Shown here one piece after another: positions 25,522 through 35,135 of a stretch of DNA of 64,000 bases; within the stretch, counting starts at the first letter, position 1, and each line of letters opens with the position of its first letter. Source of the DNA: JAAXHF01 sp963665955. GTDB lineage: Bacteria; Desulfobacterota; Binatia; Bin18. The position numbers were made by a program, and so were the translations under genes. The DNA is taken from contig OZ246887.1 of NCBI GenBank assembly GCA_965231765.1, positions 3,596,001-3,660,000 of the forward strand, read 5' to 3'. A model generated the notes under the pieces. That model was given only the letters and a program-made list of their open reading frames with translations. It searched no databases and was not told where the DNA came from.

Positions 25522-26580
25522 CTACAACTGTCCTGTGTACCCTTTCAGAATGGTGTCTGGAATGATGCGCATATGCCGCAGCCCCAGAATATAGTGCTGG
25601 GGTTGGAGGAAGGTCTGCTCCACAACTTCCCACAAAGCTGTGTACTTCAATGGGCAGCCTCTCAGGCTGTGTTGCAGCATCGTAAGCGTCGCAGGCGATG
25701 CAATAAAGTCTCCGCTCAACTGAAGCTCTCCCAAAGTTTGCTCTGGGGTAACGGCAAACCGGATATCCAAGTTGCCAAGTGCAATTGTGGTGGTGGCATG
25801 AAACGAGAGATCGCTTCGCAATGGCCAGCTGTGGAGCCAATCGTCTGAAGAAGCTGCTGCTGCCATACGATCAATCTGCTCCTGTTCTCTATGGCCTAGA
25901 TCCTCGTCGATACACGTAAAATCTGGCTGCTCAGCATACCCGTCCCGGATGATATGGGCGATCTGAAAAAAGGAGGGAGATGTTCCAGTTAATCGTCCTA
26001 CGCTCGTCACCTGATCAGGCATAAAAAATTGGCTGGAGATCGTCCCGTTTGGATCGATACGGTCAAGCAAATATGGCAGTAAGCTAAAATCGCGCTGTAC
26101 CGACACGCCGCCCTCACACAGCAACACACCAGTGTCTTCTACGCTGAAGGAGATCCAACCGAGTGGTTGCCGTTGCACGGTCAATAGATCCCGGCCAGGA
26201 TAAAAAACGTCGATACCAGCCGTCTTGAGCCCATGCAAAAGTCCCCGGACATGTCGATTCAGGACTTGAAACGGGGCTAAATGATACGGCTCGTCAGAAA
26301 ACGGAGCAGAACGGTGAGGAACAATCAGCGAAAAGTGGACAAAACCGTCTCCACTCGGTACAACCCGACCACCACTCCAGCGACGAGCAACGGCGACCTG
26401 ATCGGCCTCAGGCAGTGGGCCTACAGCGTGGTACCGACCGAGTCCAAGCTGATCGCCTGGCTGGGTATACACCCGCAGCACGGCAGTCTGCGTATTGCCT
26501 ACGGTTTGCAGGAAAAACTGATCGGTCGCTCGACTCAGAGCAGACGAAATATGCTCCTGACAGAAGAAGCGTAGCTGCAT
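25522..26580 (-). CDS. Lipoate-protein ligase family protein
   Basis: 352-residue member of the biotin/lipoate A/B ligase fold. The ligase core shows VARRWSGGRVVPSGDGFVHFSLIV, an RRxxGGG-like motif followed by a substrate-proximal stretch; the first Gly-Gly is followed by Arg rather than a third Gly. A C-terminal domain around DDWLHSWPLRSDLSFHATTTIALGN is typical of longer LplA-type proteins. It may attach lipoyl or octanoyl groups to lipoyl domains, or act on another carrier. ATG 26580 (MQLRFFCQEH) is preferred to GTG 26598, though GGAGG lies only one base before it. The HEAT-repeat gene is directly coupled downstream. Confidence 0.7.
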   Translation of the reverse strand: MQLRFFCQEHISSALSRATDQFFLQTVGNTQTAVLRVYTQPGDQLGLGRYHAVGPLPEADQVAVARRWSGGRVVPSGDGFVHFSLIVPHRSAPFSDEPYHLAPFQVLNRHVRGLLHGLKTAGIDVFYPGRDLLTVQRQPLGWISFSVEDTGVLLCEGGVSVQRDFSLLPYLLDRIDPNGTISSQFFMPDQVTSVGRLTGTSPSFFQIAHIIRDGYAEQPDFTCIDEDLGHREQEQIDRMAAAASSDDWLHSWPLRSDLSFHATTTIALGNLDIRFAVTPEQTLGELQLSGDFIASPATLTMLQHSLRGCPLKYTALWEVVEQTFLQPQHYILGLRHMRIIPDTILKGYTGQL

Positions 26581-26735
26581 ACCTCCAGCATACGGCACAG
26601 GAAAGAGGCCAGCAATGCTGGAGTTGTCTGGGCTCCTCAGCAGAAGACAATACTTCTTTCTTGAGCACGTTTGTGTTACTGCTTACCTAGAATTTCATTG
26701 ATTTCCCCCAAGCCCTTGAGTAGGATCAAGACACT

Positions 26736-27899
26736 ATGGACAACTTATGGGACCGCGCTGAAGAATTACTGGCCGATGGCAAGTCTTTTGTCTTAGCAAC
26801 GATTATCCGCACCCGTGGCTCGGTACCGCGTGAGGTCGGGGCAAAAATGGTCGTGCCGCCAGAAGGGCAGCCATTTGGCACGATCGGTGGTGGGTGTGGG
26901 GAAGGCGAGGTGTTGCGTCGGGCGTATCCCGTCCTGCAGCAAAATTTGCCACCCTGCATTGTCGAAGTCGATCTGACCGGCGAGTTTGATCAGGATATAA
27001 TCCAGGTCTGCGGTGGGCTCATGGACGTGGCCATAGACGTCTGGCGGCCAGCAGAGCACCGCGAACTCGCCCATACCCTTGCTGAGGCAAACCGAGCGCG
27101 TCGTCCCATGGCTTTAGTGACCGCTTTGGACTCAGTGAACGGCAGTCTGAATCCAGGCGAAAAGAGTTGTTTGTGTGTCGATCCAAACACAGCAGAGGGA
27201 GCAAACTTGAGCCCAAACTTGTCGCTGGATCAGACCACAGTCGAGACATTTTCCGCCTCTGTGTCTAACGGCAAGTCGCAGCTGTTTGCCGTCTCGCCCG
27301 AGGGAAAAGCAGTTGAAGAAGCTGTTGCCGGCAAACAAGATTGGCCCAAGATTTTTGTCGATGTGCAATCTGGCCAGCAAACGCTGATCATTGCTGGAGC
27401 GGGCCACATTGCCCAGCCGTTGTGTGAAATTGGCCACATGATGGGCTTCCATACCATCGTGGTCGATGATCGCTGGGCTTTCGCCAACAAAAAACGTTTT
27501 CCCAATGCAGCTGATATTCGGGTCGGTCCTTTTGGCGCAGTGCTGCAAAGCCTGGATATGAACGAGCAGACCTTTGTTGTTGTGGTGACTCGTGGTCACG
27601 TCCATGACGAAGAGTCGGTGCGGGTGGCGCTCAGTAAGAACCCCGCTTATATTGGCATGATAGGCAGTAAACGCCGGGCAAAAACAACGCTTGAGCGCCT
27701 GGCTGAACAAGGCCATAGCCCGGAGCAGCTCAGCCGAATCCATACCCCGATGGGATTAGATATTGCCGCTGAGACCCCGGCCGAAATTGCAGTCGCCATT
27801 GCGGCCGAGATTGTCCGCGCGCGGCGTCGGAGTTCTATTGAGACTCTTTCCCTGGCCGCCAAAGCACGCCCGACTGGGCCATTCCAATTTACAGCATAA
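26736..27899 (+). CDS. XdhC/CoxI-family maturation factor
   Basis: 387-residue cytoplasmic protein for insertion of the sulfurated molybdenum cofactor into xanthine-dehydrogenase-type enzymes. The N-terminal XdhC/CoxI domain shows FVLATIIRTRGSVPREVGAKM and FGTIGGGCGEGEVLRRA. The C-terminal Rossmann-like domain has TLIIAGAGHIAQPLCEIG and VVVDDRWAFANKKRFPNA, ending GMIGSKRRAKTTLERLAEQG. These match the family in both halves. A nucleotidyltransferase of the MocA type follows 30 bases later on the same strand. No molybdenum-enzyme structural subunit lies in the window, so the target is unknown. Confidence 0.88.
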   Translation: MDNLWDRAEELLADGKSFVLATIIRTRGSVPREVGAKMVVPPEGQPFGTIGGGCGEGEVLRRAYPVLQQNLPPCIVEVDLTGEFDQDIIQVCGGLMDVAIDVWRPAEHRELAHTLAEANRARRPMALVTALDSVNGSLNPGEKSCLCVDPNTAEGANLSPNLSLDQTTVETFSASVSNGKSQLFAVSPEGKAVEEAVAGKQDWPKIFVDVQSGQQTLIIAGAGHIAQPLCEIGHMMGFHTIVVDDRWAFANKKRFPNAADIRVGPFGAVLQSLDMNEQTFVVVVTRGHVHDEESVRVALSKNPAYIGMIGSKRRAKTTLERLAEQGHSPEQLSRIHTPMGLDIAAETPAEIAVAIAAEIVRARRRSSIETLSLAAKARPTGPFQFTA

Positions 27900-27929
27900 G
27901 CCTTGGACGTGCTCTAATACTCTATAATC

Positions 27930-28523
27930 ATGATCTCGGGTATTATTCTGGCTGCTGGCGAGTCGCGCCGTATGGGCTCGCCCAAGGCGCTCCTGCCATA
28001 CGAAGGCTACACCTTCATTGAGCGGATTTGTCGCGCTTTCCTGAGCGCTGGAGTTGATGAACTCATCGTCGTGCTCGGAGCCTGGGAGGAGAAACTCCGC
28101 CCGGCATTACCGGCCCACTCAGCGCTGCGGACAGTCGTTAATCCTGATTATAAGCTTGGCCAACTGTCTTCTCTCACCACAGGGCTCAGCGCGCTCTCGC
28201 CGGAAAGCGAAGCCGCAGTAGTCAACCTGGTTGACCATCCGCTCGTCGTGGCTGAGACGATCGCTGCGCTCATCGCTTCATTTCGGGCTGATCCACTGCC
28301 TATCATCATTGCCTCCCATCACGCTAAACGTGGCCACCCGGTCATGTTTTCAAGTCAAGTCTATGCCGAACTGCTTGCCGCTCCACTGGATCAGGGTGCC
28401 AAGGTAGTCGTGCGTAAAGATCCGGAACGGGTCCGTGAAGTCCGACTGGACGATCCAGGTATTCTTGCCGACATTGATACCCCAGAAGAGTATACCCGCT
28501 GGACAGGACGCAAAGTGCACTAA
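27930..28523 (+). CDS. Molybdenum cofactor cytidylyltransferase-like NTP transferase (MocA/MobA-like)
   Basis: 197-residue nucleotidyltransferase. The N-terminus ISGIILAAGESRRMGSPKALLPYEG is the LAAGxSxRMGxxK nucleotide-binding signature of MobA/MocA-type enzymes, and VVNLVDHPLVV gives the metal-binding acidic position. CMP transfer onto molybdopterin (MocA) is the most likely reaction because XdhC, which prepares the same class of enzymes, is the neighbour upstream. A general sugar-phosphate nucleotidyltransferase role cannot be excluded by sequence. Length fits MocA. Confidence 0.85.
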   Translation: MISGIILAAGESRRMGSPKALLPYEGYTFIERICRAFLSAGVDELIVVLGAWEEKLRPALPAHSALRTVVNPDYKLGQLSSLTTGLSALSPESEAAVVNLVDHPLVVAETIAALIASFRADPLPIIIASHHAKRGHPVMFSSQVYAELLAAPLDQGAKVVVRKDPERVREVRLDDPGILADIDTPEEYTRWTGRKVH

Positions 28524-28617
28524 AGCCTTGCCTCAATTGGGCCTTGCAACTGGCTGCTGCAATTGACTCCTGCCAGTCTCGGCAGTAGAAGAAGCCGAAC
28601 GAAAAGGAGTCGTGCGT

Positions 28618-29268
28618 ATGAACTGCTCTGGCTGTCCGCACCAGGATCTTCAGCAAAATCTTGAGAAGGAGCCTCACCAGAATATCCGACGCCTCAGCCG
28701 CCGGACGATCCTTAAGTCTGTCATCGGTGCAGCGGGATTGAGCCTGTCGCTGCCCGAAAGCGCTGCTGGTGCTGAAAAGAAGAAGAAAATAGACGATCCG
28801 AGAAAGATACGTCCGCAAGCCGGAGACGAGCTCGTTTATCCATTTTGGGAAAATGACGGACGCATGGTCACGCTTGACGATATTGTACTGGGCGGTCCGC
28901 CAGTCCTGGTCTACCCCAGAGACCCGGCAACCCAAGTCGCCCGTGACCGTTCTCGGCTGAACCAGATTTTATTAGTCCGTTTTGCTCCCGAAGAACTGAG
29001 TCAGAAAACCCAAGAGCTTGCTGTTGACGGCATCATTGCCTACTCGGGGGTGTGTACCCATACCGGCTGTAATATCTCCGAGTGGGATACTGAGAAACAG
29101 CATTTTCTGTGTCCGTGTCATTCGTCAGCTTTTGACCCCAAGGACCGGGCGCGGATTCAGGGCGGGCCTGCCTCCAAACCACTGCCCGCCTTACCGCTCC
29201 AGGTGGCCGCTGGAAAGTTGACGGTTGCCGGGCCATTTACCGGTAAAGTCGGCGGCAAAAAAAAGTGA
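28618..29268 (+). CDS. Rieske [2Fe-2S] protein with Tat-type signal
   Basis: 216-residue exported iron-sulfur protein. The cluster ligands appear as CTHTGC and CPCHSS, spaced as in Rieske proteins of cytochrome bc complexes. The N-terminus carries a twin-arginine signal, RLSRRTILKSVIGAAGLSL, so it is likely exported folded. A CSGC pair lies at residues 3-6 before it. ATG 28618 is preferred to GTG 28612 because AAAGGAG is nine bases away. The next gene, 10 bases later, is a PQQ dehydrogenase; co-transcription suggests the Rieske protein accepts electrons from it or passes them on. No cytochrome b gene is adjacent. Confidence 0.85.
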   Translation: MNCSGCPHQDLQQNLEKEPHQNIRRLSRRTILKSVIGAAGLSLSLPESAAGAEKKKKIDDPRKIRPQAGDELVYPFWENDGRMVTLDDIVLGGPPVLVYPRDPATQVARDRSRLNQILLVRFAPEELSQKTQELAVDGIIAYSGVCTHTGCNISEWDTEKQHFLCPCHSSAFDPKDRARIQGGPASKPLPALPLQVAAGKLTVAGPFTGKVGGKKK

Positions 29269-29278
29269 GAGAATACGC

Positions 29279-31009
29279 ATGAAGAGAAGACTAAACCTAT
29301 TTGGCCTACTCGCTGTGATGATCGTCGGGCTGCTGTCGAGTCTCGCTGTCGCCCAAGGCGTTGAAAAATATAGCCCTGTCACCAGCGAGCGTCTGCTGAA
29401 GCCTGAGCCGGAAAACTGGTTGATGTACCGGGGCACGTACGACGGCTGGGGCTATAGTCCGCTCGATACAATCACCCCCCAGAATGTGAAGAAGCTGGTG
29501 CCAGTGTGGACCTTCTCCACCGGTGTTGAAGAAGGCCATCAATCTCCGCCGATTGTGAATGACGGGATCATGTTCATTACGACCCCGCAGAATCAGGTCC
29601 TCGCCTTAGATGCCAAAAAAGGCGACCTGATCTGGCGCTATCGACGCGAACTGCCCGAAGACTTGTTTCAGTTGCACCCGACCAATCGTGGGGTTGCCCT
29701 GTATGGCGACAAGCTCTACCTCGCGACGGTCGATGCCTATCTCGTCGCGCTTGATGCCAAAACTGGCGAAGTGGTGTGGGAGAAAGAAGTCGAGAATTAC
29801 CTGACTGGCTACTATATGACGCTGGCTCCGCTTATCGCCAAGGGCAAAGTCATGGTTGGCATGTCAGGTGGCGAATTAGGTATTCGGGGGTTTATCCAAG
29901 CCTTTGACACCGAGACTGGAGAATCAGTGTGGAAAACGTACACCATTCCTGGTCCTGGAGAGCCCGGTCACGACACTTGGGCGGGAGACAGTTGGAAAAC
30001 AGGCGGCGTGCCGATCTGGGTCACGGGGAGTTATGATCCTGAGACAAATCTGGCGTATTGGGGCACCGGCAACGGTGGACCGTTTATGGGCAGCGCCCGG
30101 CCTGGCGATAATCTGTACTCGACCTCGGTCATTGCCCTTGACGCAGACACCGGTGCACTCAAAGGGCACCATCAGTATCACTGGAACGGCTCGTGGGATT
30201 GGGACGAAGTGTCTGCGCCCATTTTAATGGATGTACAACGAGATGGTAAAACCATTAAGGGATTGGTGCACGCAGGCCGGGATGGGTATTTGTGGCTGCT
30301 CGAGCGGAGTGCCGATAAAATCACGTTTGTTGATGGAAAACCTTTTGTGAGACAGAATGTTTTCACCAGGCTTGATCCTGAGACTGGCAGACCAGAGTAC
30401 GATCCGGACAAGGTGCCCGATATTGGCAAGCGGGCTGAGTTTTGCCCCTCAGTCTGGGGCGGCAAAGACTGGCCGCCCTCGGCCTATAATCCGAAGACGG
30501 GCTATCTATACGTCCCGGCCAACGAAAATCTGTGTGGGGCAATGCGCGGGAAGGAAGCCAAATACCGGCCGGGCGAGCTTTTTATTGGCCTTGAGATTGC
30601 TGACATTGAAATCATCCTGCATGAAGATGCCAAAGACCATATTGGTGAACTCCAAGCCTGGGACATGAATAGCGGCAAAAAAGTCTGGACCTCCAATTTT
30701 CAATATCACAACTGGGGACCGGTGCTGACCACAGGCGGCGGGCTGGTCTTCTCCGGCGGTACCAATGATCGCTACTTTCGGGCCTTTGACGCCAAGACGG
30801 GCGAAGTCTTGTGGAAGCAGCGAACCAACTCTGGTGTGACGGGTGTACCGAGTAGCTACGCGATTGATGGCGTACAGTATATTGCCGTTCAGTCCGGCTG
30901 GGGTGTGGATGCTCAGCGTAAACAAGAGCTGCTCGATAAAGCGTTTGGCTTTCAAACACACGTCCCGCAGGGCGGAGTGTTGTGGGTCTTTGCGCTGGCT
31001 GAAGAGTGA
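29279..31009 (+). CDS. PQQ-dependent alcohol dehydrogenase (quinoprotein, methanol/ethanol dehydrogenase-like)
   Basis: 576-residue periplasmic quinoprotein. After a signal peptide (MKRRLNLFGLLAVMIVGLLSS) come repeated propeller blades with the WLMYRGTYDGWGYSPL entry motif, VWTFSTGVEEGHQSPPIV, LDAKTGEVVWE, LAYWGTGNGGPF, and a C-terminal AKTGEVLWKQRTNSGVTGVP. Unlike the two polyvinyl-alcohol-dehydrogenase-type genes it has no haem motif. Only two cysteines are visible and they are not adjacent, so the vicinal disulfide usual near PQQ in methanol dehydrogenases is missing. The start was moved to ATG 29279 from the frame's earlier codons. A Rieske gene precedes it. Substrate unknown; an alcohol, aldehyde or sugar is likely. 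Confidence 0.82.
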   Translation: MKRRLNLFGLLAVMIVGLLSSLAVAQGVEKYSPVTSERLLKPEPENWLMYRGTYDGWGYSPLDTITPQNVKKLVPVWTFSTGVEEGHQSPPIVNDGIMFITTPQNQVLALDAKKGDLIWRYRRELPEDLFQLHPTNRGVALYGDKLYLATVDAYLVALDAKTGEVVWEKEVENYLTGYYMTLAPLIAKGKVMVGMSGGELGIRGFIQAFDTETGESVWKTYTIPGPGEPGHDTWAGDSWKTGGVPIWVTGSYDPETNLAYWGTGNGGPFMGSARPGDNLYSTSVIALDADTGALKGHHQYHWNGSWDWDEVSAPILMDVQRDGKTIKGLVHAGRDGYLWLLERSADKITFVDGKPFVRQNVFTRLDPETGRPEYDPDKVPDIGKRAEFCPSVWGGKDWPPSAYNPKTGYLYVPANENLCGAMRGKEAKYRPGELFIGLEIADIEIILHEDAKDHIGELQAWDMNSGKKVWTSNFQYHNWGPVLTTGGGLVFSGGTNDRYFRAFDAKTGEVLWKQRTNSGVTGVPSSYAIDGVQYIAVQSGWGVDAQRKQELLDKAFGFQTHVPQGGVLWVFALAEE

Positions 31010-31128
31010 TGCAGTATGCGTAGGAAAGAAGAAACTGTCAGCTGAAGAGCAGCTATGGGTATCGCTCCTGAGCTGGTTGAACCCCGTGTGAAGGGCTAGA
31101 CGCACGCGTGCTCAGAAGGGGACAGAAC

Positions 31129-34100
31129 CTACTCATGCGGTCTAGAAGCACCAATGATATTTCCATACCGATGTGTTGTCTGAGACACTGTCTGCTCACG
31201 AAGATACAAGCGTAATTCGAGACGGCCATTGGCGAGTATCGGTTCTCTCATAATGGGCATATGGGCAGCATTGGCGGCCTGCTGGATACGCTGCGAGATT
31301 GGGTGCAAGACCCGCAGCCGCTCTGCACCCGACTCAGACAGACGGTGGCTGAAAACATCCTCGTCTTCAGGGAAAAGGTCACCGGTCTTGATAGCGGTGA
31401 GTGCAGTGAGGAGTGGAGCCTCTGGAGCAATACTGATGGTGAGGGAGACCTGGCAGATGGCAGCGGCGAGCATCATCTGTCCGATTGTGAGCCAATGGTC
31501 GTTCTCTGCCACTCGACACTCCATCTTTTTGAGCGGCCGGTAACGAAAGACATTACTTTCACCCAAGACCTGACTCGGATCATGATCCTGACTAAAATGC
31601 GTGTGCCAAGCGTAAACATAACTCCGGGCACTGGCTCGGAGCAGGTCTGCTTCTTCCTCAGTCAGGAACGCATGCTCGCGGCCGACCGAGATCAGTGCGT
31701 GTAATAGCTCTGCGATCGCAGGCGGCGGTTCAAGCTGCTGGAGCGGGAGCTCTTTTTGCTGCCAACGTCCCAAGCTCAGTACATAATTCGGTCCGCCAGC
31801 TTTTGCCCCGCTGCCAAAAACTGATTTCTTCCAGCCGCCAAAAGGCTGACGGCGCACAATCGCACCTGTTGTCGAGCGATTGATGTATACATTCCCGACT
31901 TCGATCTGTTCCTTCCACTGGGCAATTTCACGCTCGTCTAGGCTCTGAATACCGCTCGTCAGGCCAAACTCCGAGTCGTTGACAATGCTGATCGCGTCGT
32001 CCAAGTTTTCCGCTCGCATCAGGCCCAATACTGGCCCAAAACATTCTGCTGTGTGGAAGAACGAGCCAGGTTGTATTCCCAGTTTAATCCCGGGTGACCA
32101 AAGTTGGGGGTTGGTGCCGATTTGCCGTGGCTCTAAGAGCCATGACTCACCTTCCTCGAGTACCGTCTGGGCCCGGTGGAGCTCCGGGCTTGGCTGCCGA
32201 ATCAGAGGCGTTACTTTGCTGCTCAAATCCCAAGCCGAACCGACATGGAGACTCGCCGCTGCATCGCTGAGTTGGCGTAGAAAAGTTGGATTATCGTAAA
32301 CCTCAGCCTCAAGCACGGCTGTACTGACAGCCGAGCATTTCTGTCCAGCATGACTAAATGCTGAATGTACAAGATCCTTTATCGCCTGGTCGTAGTCAGC
32401 TAGGGCTGTGATAATCATACTATTCTTACCACTGGTTTCAGCCAGCAGTTTGAGGCAAGGTTTCCACGATTGAAAAAGCCGTCCGGTTGCATACGCGCCA
32501 GTCAGGATAACCGCATCAACACGGTCGTCAGTCACGAGGGACTGACCGACGGCATCGTCCGTGGTTGGCACAAACTGGAGGGCAGCCTGCGGAATACCGG
32601 CTTCCCACAGTTTGTTACATAGCTGCCAGCTGACCAGAACCGCTTCAGGGGCGGGTTTGAGAATAACCGTATTCCCTGCCATGAGAGCCGCAAGCACGCC
32701 GCCACATGGAATGGCGAGCGGAAAATTCCAGGGAGGAGCCACAAGGACAGTCCCAAGCGGGGTGAAGACACAGTCAGTGAATTCTGTGGCGAGGGCATCA
32801 AGAGAGCGGGCGTAGTCATTGGCAAAGTCTATTGCTTCAGAGATTTCAGCATCTGCTTCGGCTGCTGCTTTGCCACCATCAAACAGTATCGCTCCGATGA
32901 GTTCGCCACGGTTGCGGGCCAACACTTCTGCACAGCGTACCAACAACTGCTTACGTTTCGGAACCGATATCGCAGCCCAGCTGGCCTGGGCTGCGACGGC
33001 TTCATCCATAGCCGTGTTGATTTGCTCCGGCGTGGCCTGGGCGTAAGAGTAGGCGAGCTGGGCTGGACGAGATGGGTCACAGCCTTCTCCTGCATACGAC
33101 TCCGCAATGAACGCACCCCCAATCTGCAAAGGAATCGGTTCTGGTTCACAGCTAGTCCAGCGTTCAACAATAACAGCAATCCAGTGTTGATGGTGACGGA
33201 GTGACCAGTCGGTATCAGGCTCGTTAGTGAAAGGCGTGTCGGCAGCCATGTGAGGGATGTGGGTCACTCGATTTTGGGTGCGTCGGGGACCCACCGAGAT
33301 TCGATCTTGGTTTTGATCCTGAACAGCTGCCAGGAAAGCATCTTTTTGTTTCTCCCAATTCGGACTCCCAACTTTAAGACCAAACAGGTCGTGCAGAAAA
33401 TTCTCTTCGGTGGTGTTTTCATCCAAACGGCGAACCAAATAGGCAATCGCACTGTGGAAGTCTTCTCGTTTGACAACTGGCGCGTACAGTAGCAGTCCCC
33501 CGGCTTGCTGTTGGACCGCCCGGGCTTGATGATTAGCCATGCCTTCGAGCATCTCAAATTCAACATATTCTTCGACGCGGTTGTGGGCCCGCAGCAGCAA
33601 TCCGTACGCAATATCAAAGAGATTATGGCTCGCAATCCCGAGATTGACCGCCCGCGCATGCTGCGGCTGACAACCATACCTCACCATGCGTTTGTAATTT
33701 GCGTCAACCTCGTGCTTGGTGAGGTATGGTGCCTGCTCCCAGCCGCGTTGCGCCGCTTCAACCCGTTCCATGGCAAGGTTGGCCCCTTTCACAATCCGCA
33801 GCTTCACCGCTACGCCACCTTGACTCACACGTTGTTGCGCCCACTGGGTTAGCTCGTATTGGATGGGAGAGGCGTCGGGTAGGTAGGCTTGTAGAACAAT
33901 ACCGGCTGTGTGGGGCAGAAATTCTTCTTCGCTGAGGACCTGCTTGAACGCTTCAACCGTCAGATGCAGATCTCGGTATTCTTCCATGTCGAGGTTTACG
34001 AATTTCTGAACGCTTTGCCCACGCGCAGTGATATACTCATTGGCCAGAGCGACTCGGTACAACGCACGGAGCCGTGTTTTTATAGCTTCTACCGTCTGAT

Positions 34101-34734
34101 CAAAAGCGATGAGGTTAATCTGACTGACAATCGACGAAATCTTGGCTGAGATATATTCAACATCAGGTCGAGCTAACAAAGTGAGATAGGCGTGTAAGCG
34201 TCGCTCAGCTTCGGCTTCCCCCAGGATCGCTTCGCCCAGTTGATTCAGGTTTAAGCGGGTACCGGAAGTATACCGTTTGTGCAGATAGGCGCGAAATTCG
34301 TCTTCCTCACTCGGAAGGATCACGTTTTGTGTGTCATGCCGAAGTTTAGCGGTGATGACCGGCATAACAAGTTGTGGCATGTACTCACCCATCAACGCGC
34401 CAAGATACAGGCCAGCTTGTTCCCAGGCGGAAAAATAGTGGGGAACGCCATACTGATCGATAAGATATTTGAGTTGATCGGCACTCCGGACTGGCTGCTG
34501 ACTGCGAAAAGCCTGATCCACCAGCGCCAGCGTCATAGCTTTGCCCAGGGGGTCTTCCATCATCCGCGTAATTTTGGCATCATGCATCTTCTCCCGAGCA
34601 GTCTGTTGCTGCTTGGCTGCTGTCAGTAAGCGGGCCGTAAGATCAATACTCGCATGAGGAATGTCAGTTGATTCAAGCAGATTATGAGAGAATGTGCCGG
34701 AAGGGAAAATGGGCAGAGGATTTGTCTTTGTCAT
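31129..34734 (-). CDS. putA: Bifunctional proline dehydrogenase / L-glutamate gamma-semialdehyde dehydrogenase
   Basis: 1201-residue fusion that converts proline to glutamate in two steps, with FAD then NAD+. The N-terminal proline dehydrogenase barrel shows FVNLDMEEYRDLHLTVEAF, LQAYLPDASP and VAVKLRIVKGANLAMER. The C-terminal aldehyde dehydrogenase has PPWNFPLAIPCGGVLAALM, the catalytic Cys in HAGQKCSAVS, and FGPVLGLMRAENLDDAI. No ribbon-helix-helix DNA-binding domain precedes the enzyme, so this is a bifunctional rather than trifunctional PutA. ATG 34734 follows AGGAGGAG; the open frame extends 29 codons upstream without a start-like context. Proline use fits the arginine catabolism genes near 50 kb. 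Confidence 0.9.
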   Translation of the reverse strand: MTKTNPLPIFPSGTFSHNLLESTDIPHASIDLTARLLTAAKQQQTAREKMHDAKITRMMEDPLGKAMTLALVDQAFRSQQPVRSADQLKYLIDQYGVPHYFSAWEQAGLYLGALMGEYMPQLVMPVITAKLRHDTQNVILPSEEDEFRAYLHKRYTSGTRLNLNQLGEAILGEAEAERRLHAYLTLLARPDVEYISAKISSIVSQINLIAFDQTVEAIKTRLRALYRVALANEYITARGQSVQKFVNLDMEEYRDLHLTVEAFKQVLSEEEFLPHTAGIVLQAYLPDASPIQYELTQWAQQRVSQGGVAVKLRIVKGANLAMERVEAAQRGWEQAPYLTKHEVDANYKRMVRYGCQPQHARAVNLGIASHNLFDIAYGLLLRAHNRVEEYVEFEMLEGMANHQARAVQQQAGGLLLYAPVVKREDFHSAIAYLVRRLDENTTEENFLHDLFGLKVGSPNWEKQKDAFLAAVQDQNQDRISVGPRRTQNRVTHIPHMAADTPFTNEPDTDWSLRHHQHWIAVIVERWTSCEPEPIPLQIGGAFIAESYAGEGCDPSRPAQLAYSYAQATPEQINTAMDEAVAAQASWAAISVPKRKQLLVRCAEVLARNRGELIGAILFDGGKAAAEADAEISEAIDFANDYARSLDALATEFTDCVFTPLGTVLVAPPWNFPLAIPCGGVLAALMAGNTVILKPAPEAVLVSWQLCNKLWEAGIPQAALQFVPTTDDAVGQSLVTDDRVDAVILTGAYATGRLFQSWKPCLKLLAETSGKNSMIITALADYDQAIKDLVHSAFSHAGQKCSAVSTAVLEAEVYDNPTFLRQLSDAAASLHVGSAWDLSSKVTPLIRQPSPELHRAQTVLEEGESWLLEPRQIGTNPQLWSPGIKLGIQPGSFFHTAECFGPVLGLMRAENLDDAISIVNDSEFGLTSGIQSLDEREIAQWKEQIEVGNVYINRSTTGAIVRRQPFGGWKKSVFGSGAKAGGPNYVLSLGRWQQKELPLQQLEPPPAIAELLHALISVGREHAFLTEEEADLLRASARSYVYAWHTHFSQDHDPSQVLGESNVFRYRPLKKMECRVAENDHWLTIGQMMLAAAICQVSLTISIAPEAPLLTALTAIKTGDLFPEDEDVFSHRLSESGAERLRVLHPISQRIQQAANAAHMPIMREPILANGRLELRLYLREQTVSQTTHRYGNIIGASRPHE

Positions 34735-34961
34735 AACCTGTTCTCCTCCTGTTCTATTAGAAACTCTTTCATACAGACCTTGACTCTTTTTATCCCATGC
34801 TACGATCCTCGCTCGGCGCAAACAACTTAGGTGGGACTACAGACGACATTTTGAAATACACAGCTATGTGTGATACGGTCTATTCGTCTATCAAACTCTC
34901 TCTTTCTCCATCCGATAGGGAAGTTTCGAGAGTAATAGATGGACTCTTACTAAAACACTTT

Positions 34962-34990
34962 TTGAAATGATTCCTTTCGTGAATTATACC
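34962..34990 (+). promoter_or_regulatory. Candidate sigma-70 promoter for the transglycosylase gene
   Basis: TTGAAA (34962-34967) and TATACC (34985-34990) are 17 bases apart in the AT-rich gap between putA and the divergent transglycosylase gene, 145 bases before its start. The rest of the 400-base gap (34735-35135) holds no gene; a loose inverted repeat of AAAGAGA and TCTCTTT lies near 35040-35080. Confidence 0.4.
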
Positions 34991-35135
34991 CACAATTAAA
35001 TAATCCTTCTAAAGTACTGATTTTGAACGGCTTTCTAAAGAGAAAGGCTTCTCACTAAAAGCTGAGGCTCTCTCTTTTAAGGACGACCTATGGCTGTTTC
35101 CGCACCCTGCTAAAAACTCTGCTAAAGGAAAAACT

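Noticed and set aside
24710..25840. 376-residue version of the HEAT-repeat protein
   Set aside because: Its N-terminal third overlaps the lipoate-ligase-like gene; ATG 25519 sits two bases after that gene's stop.
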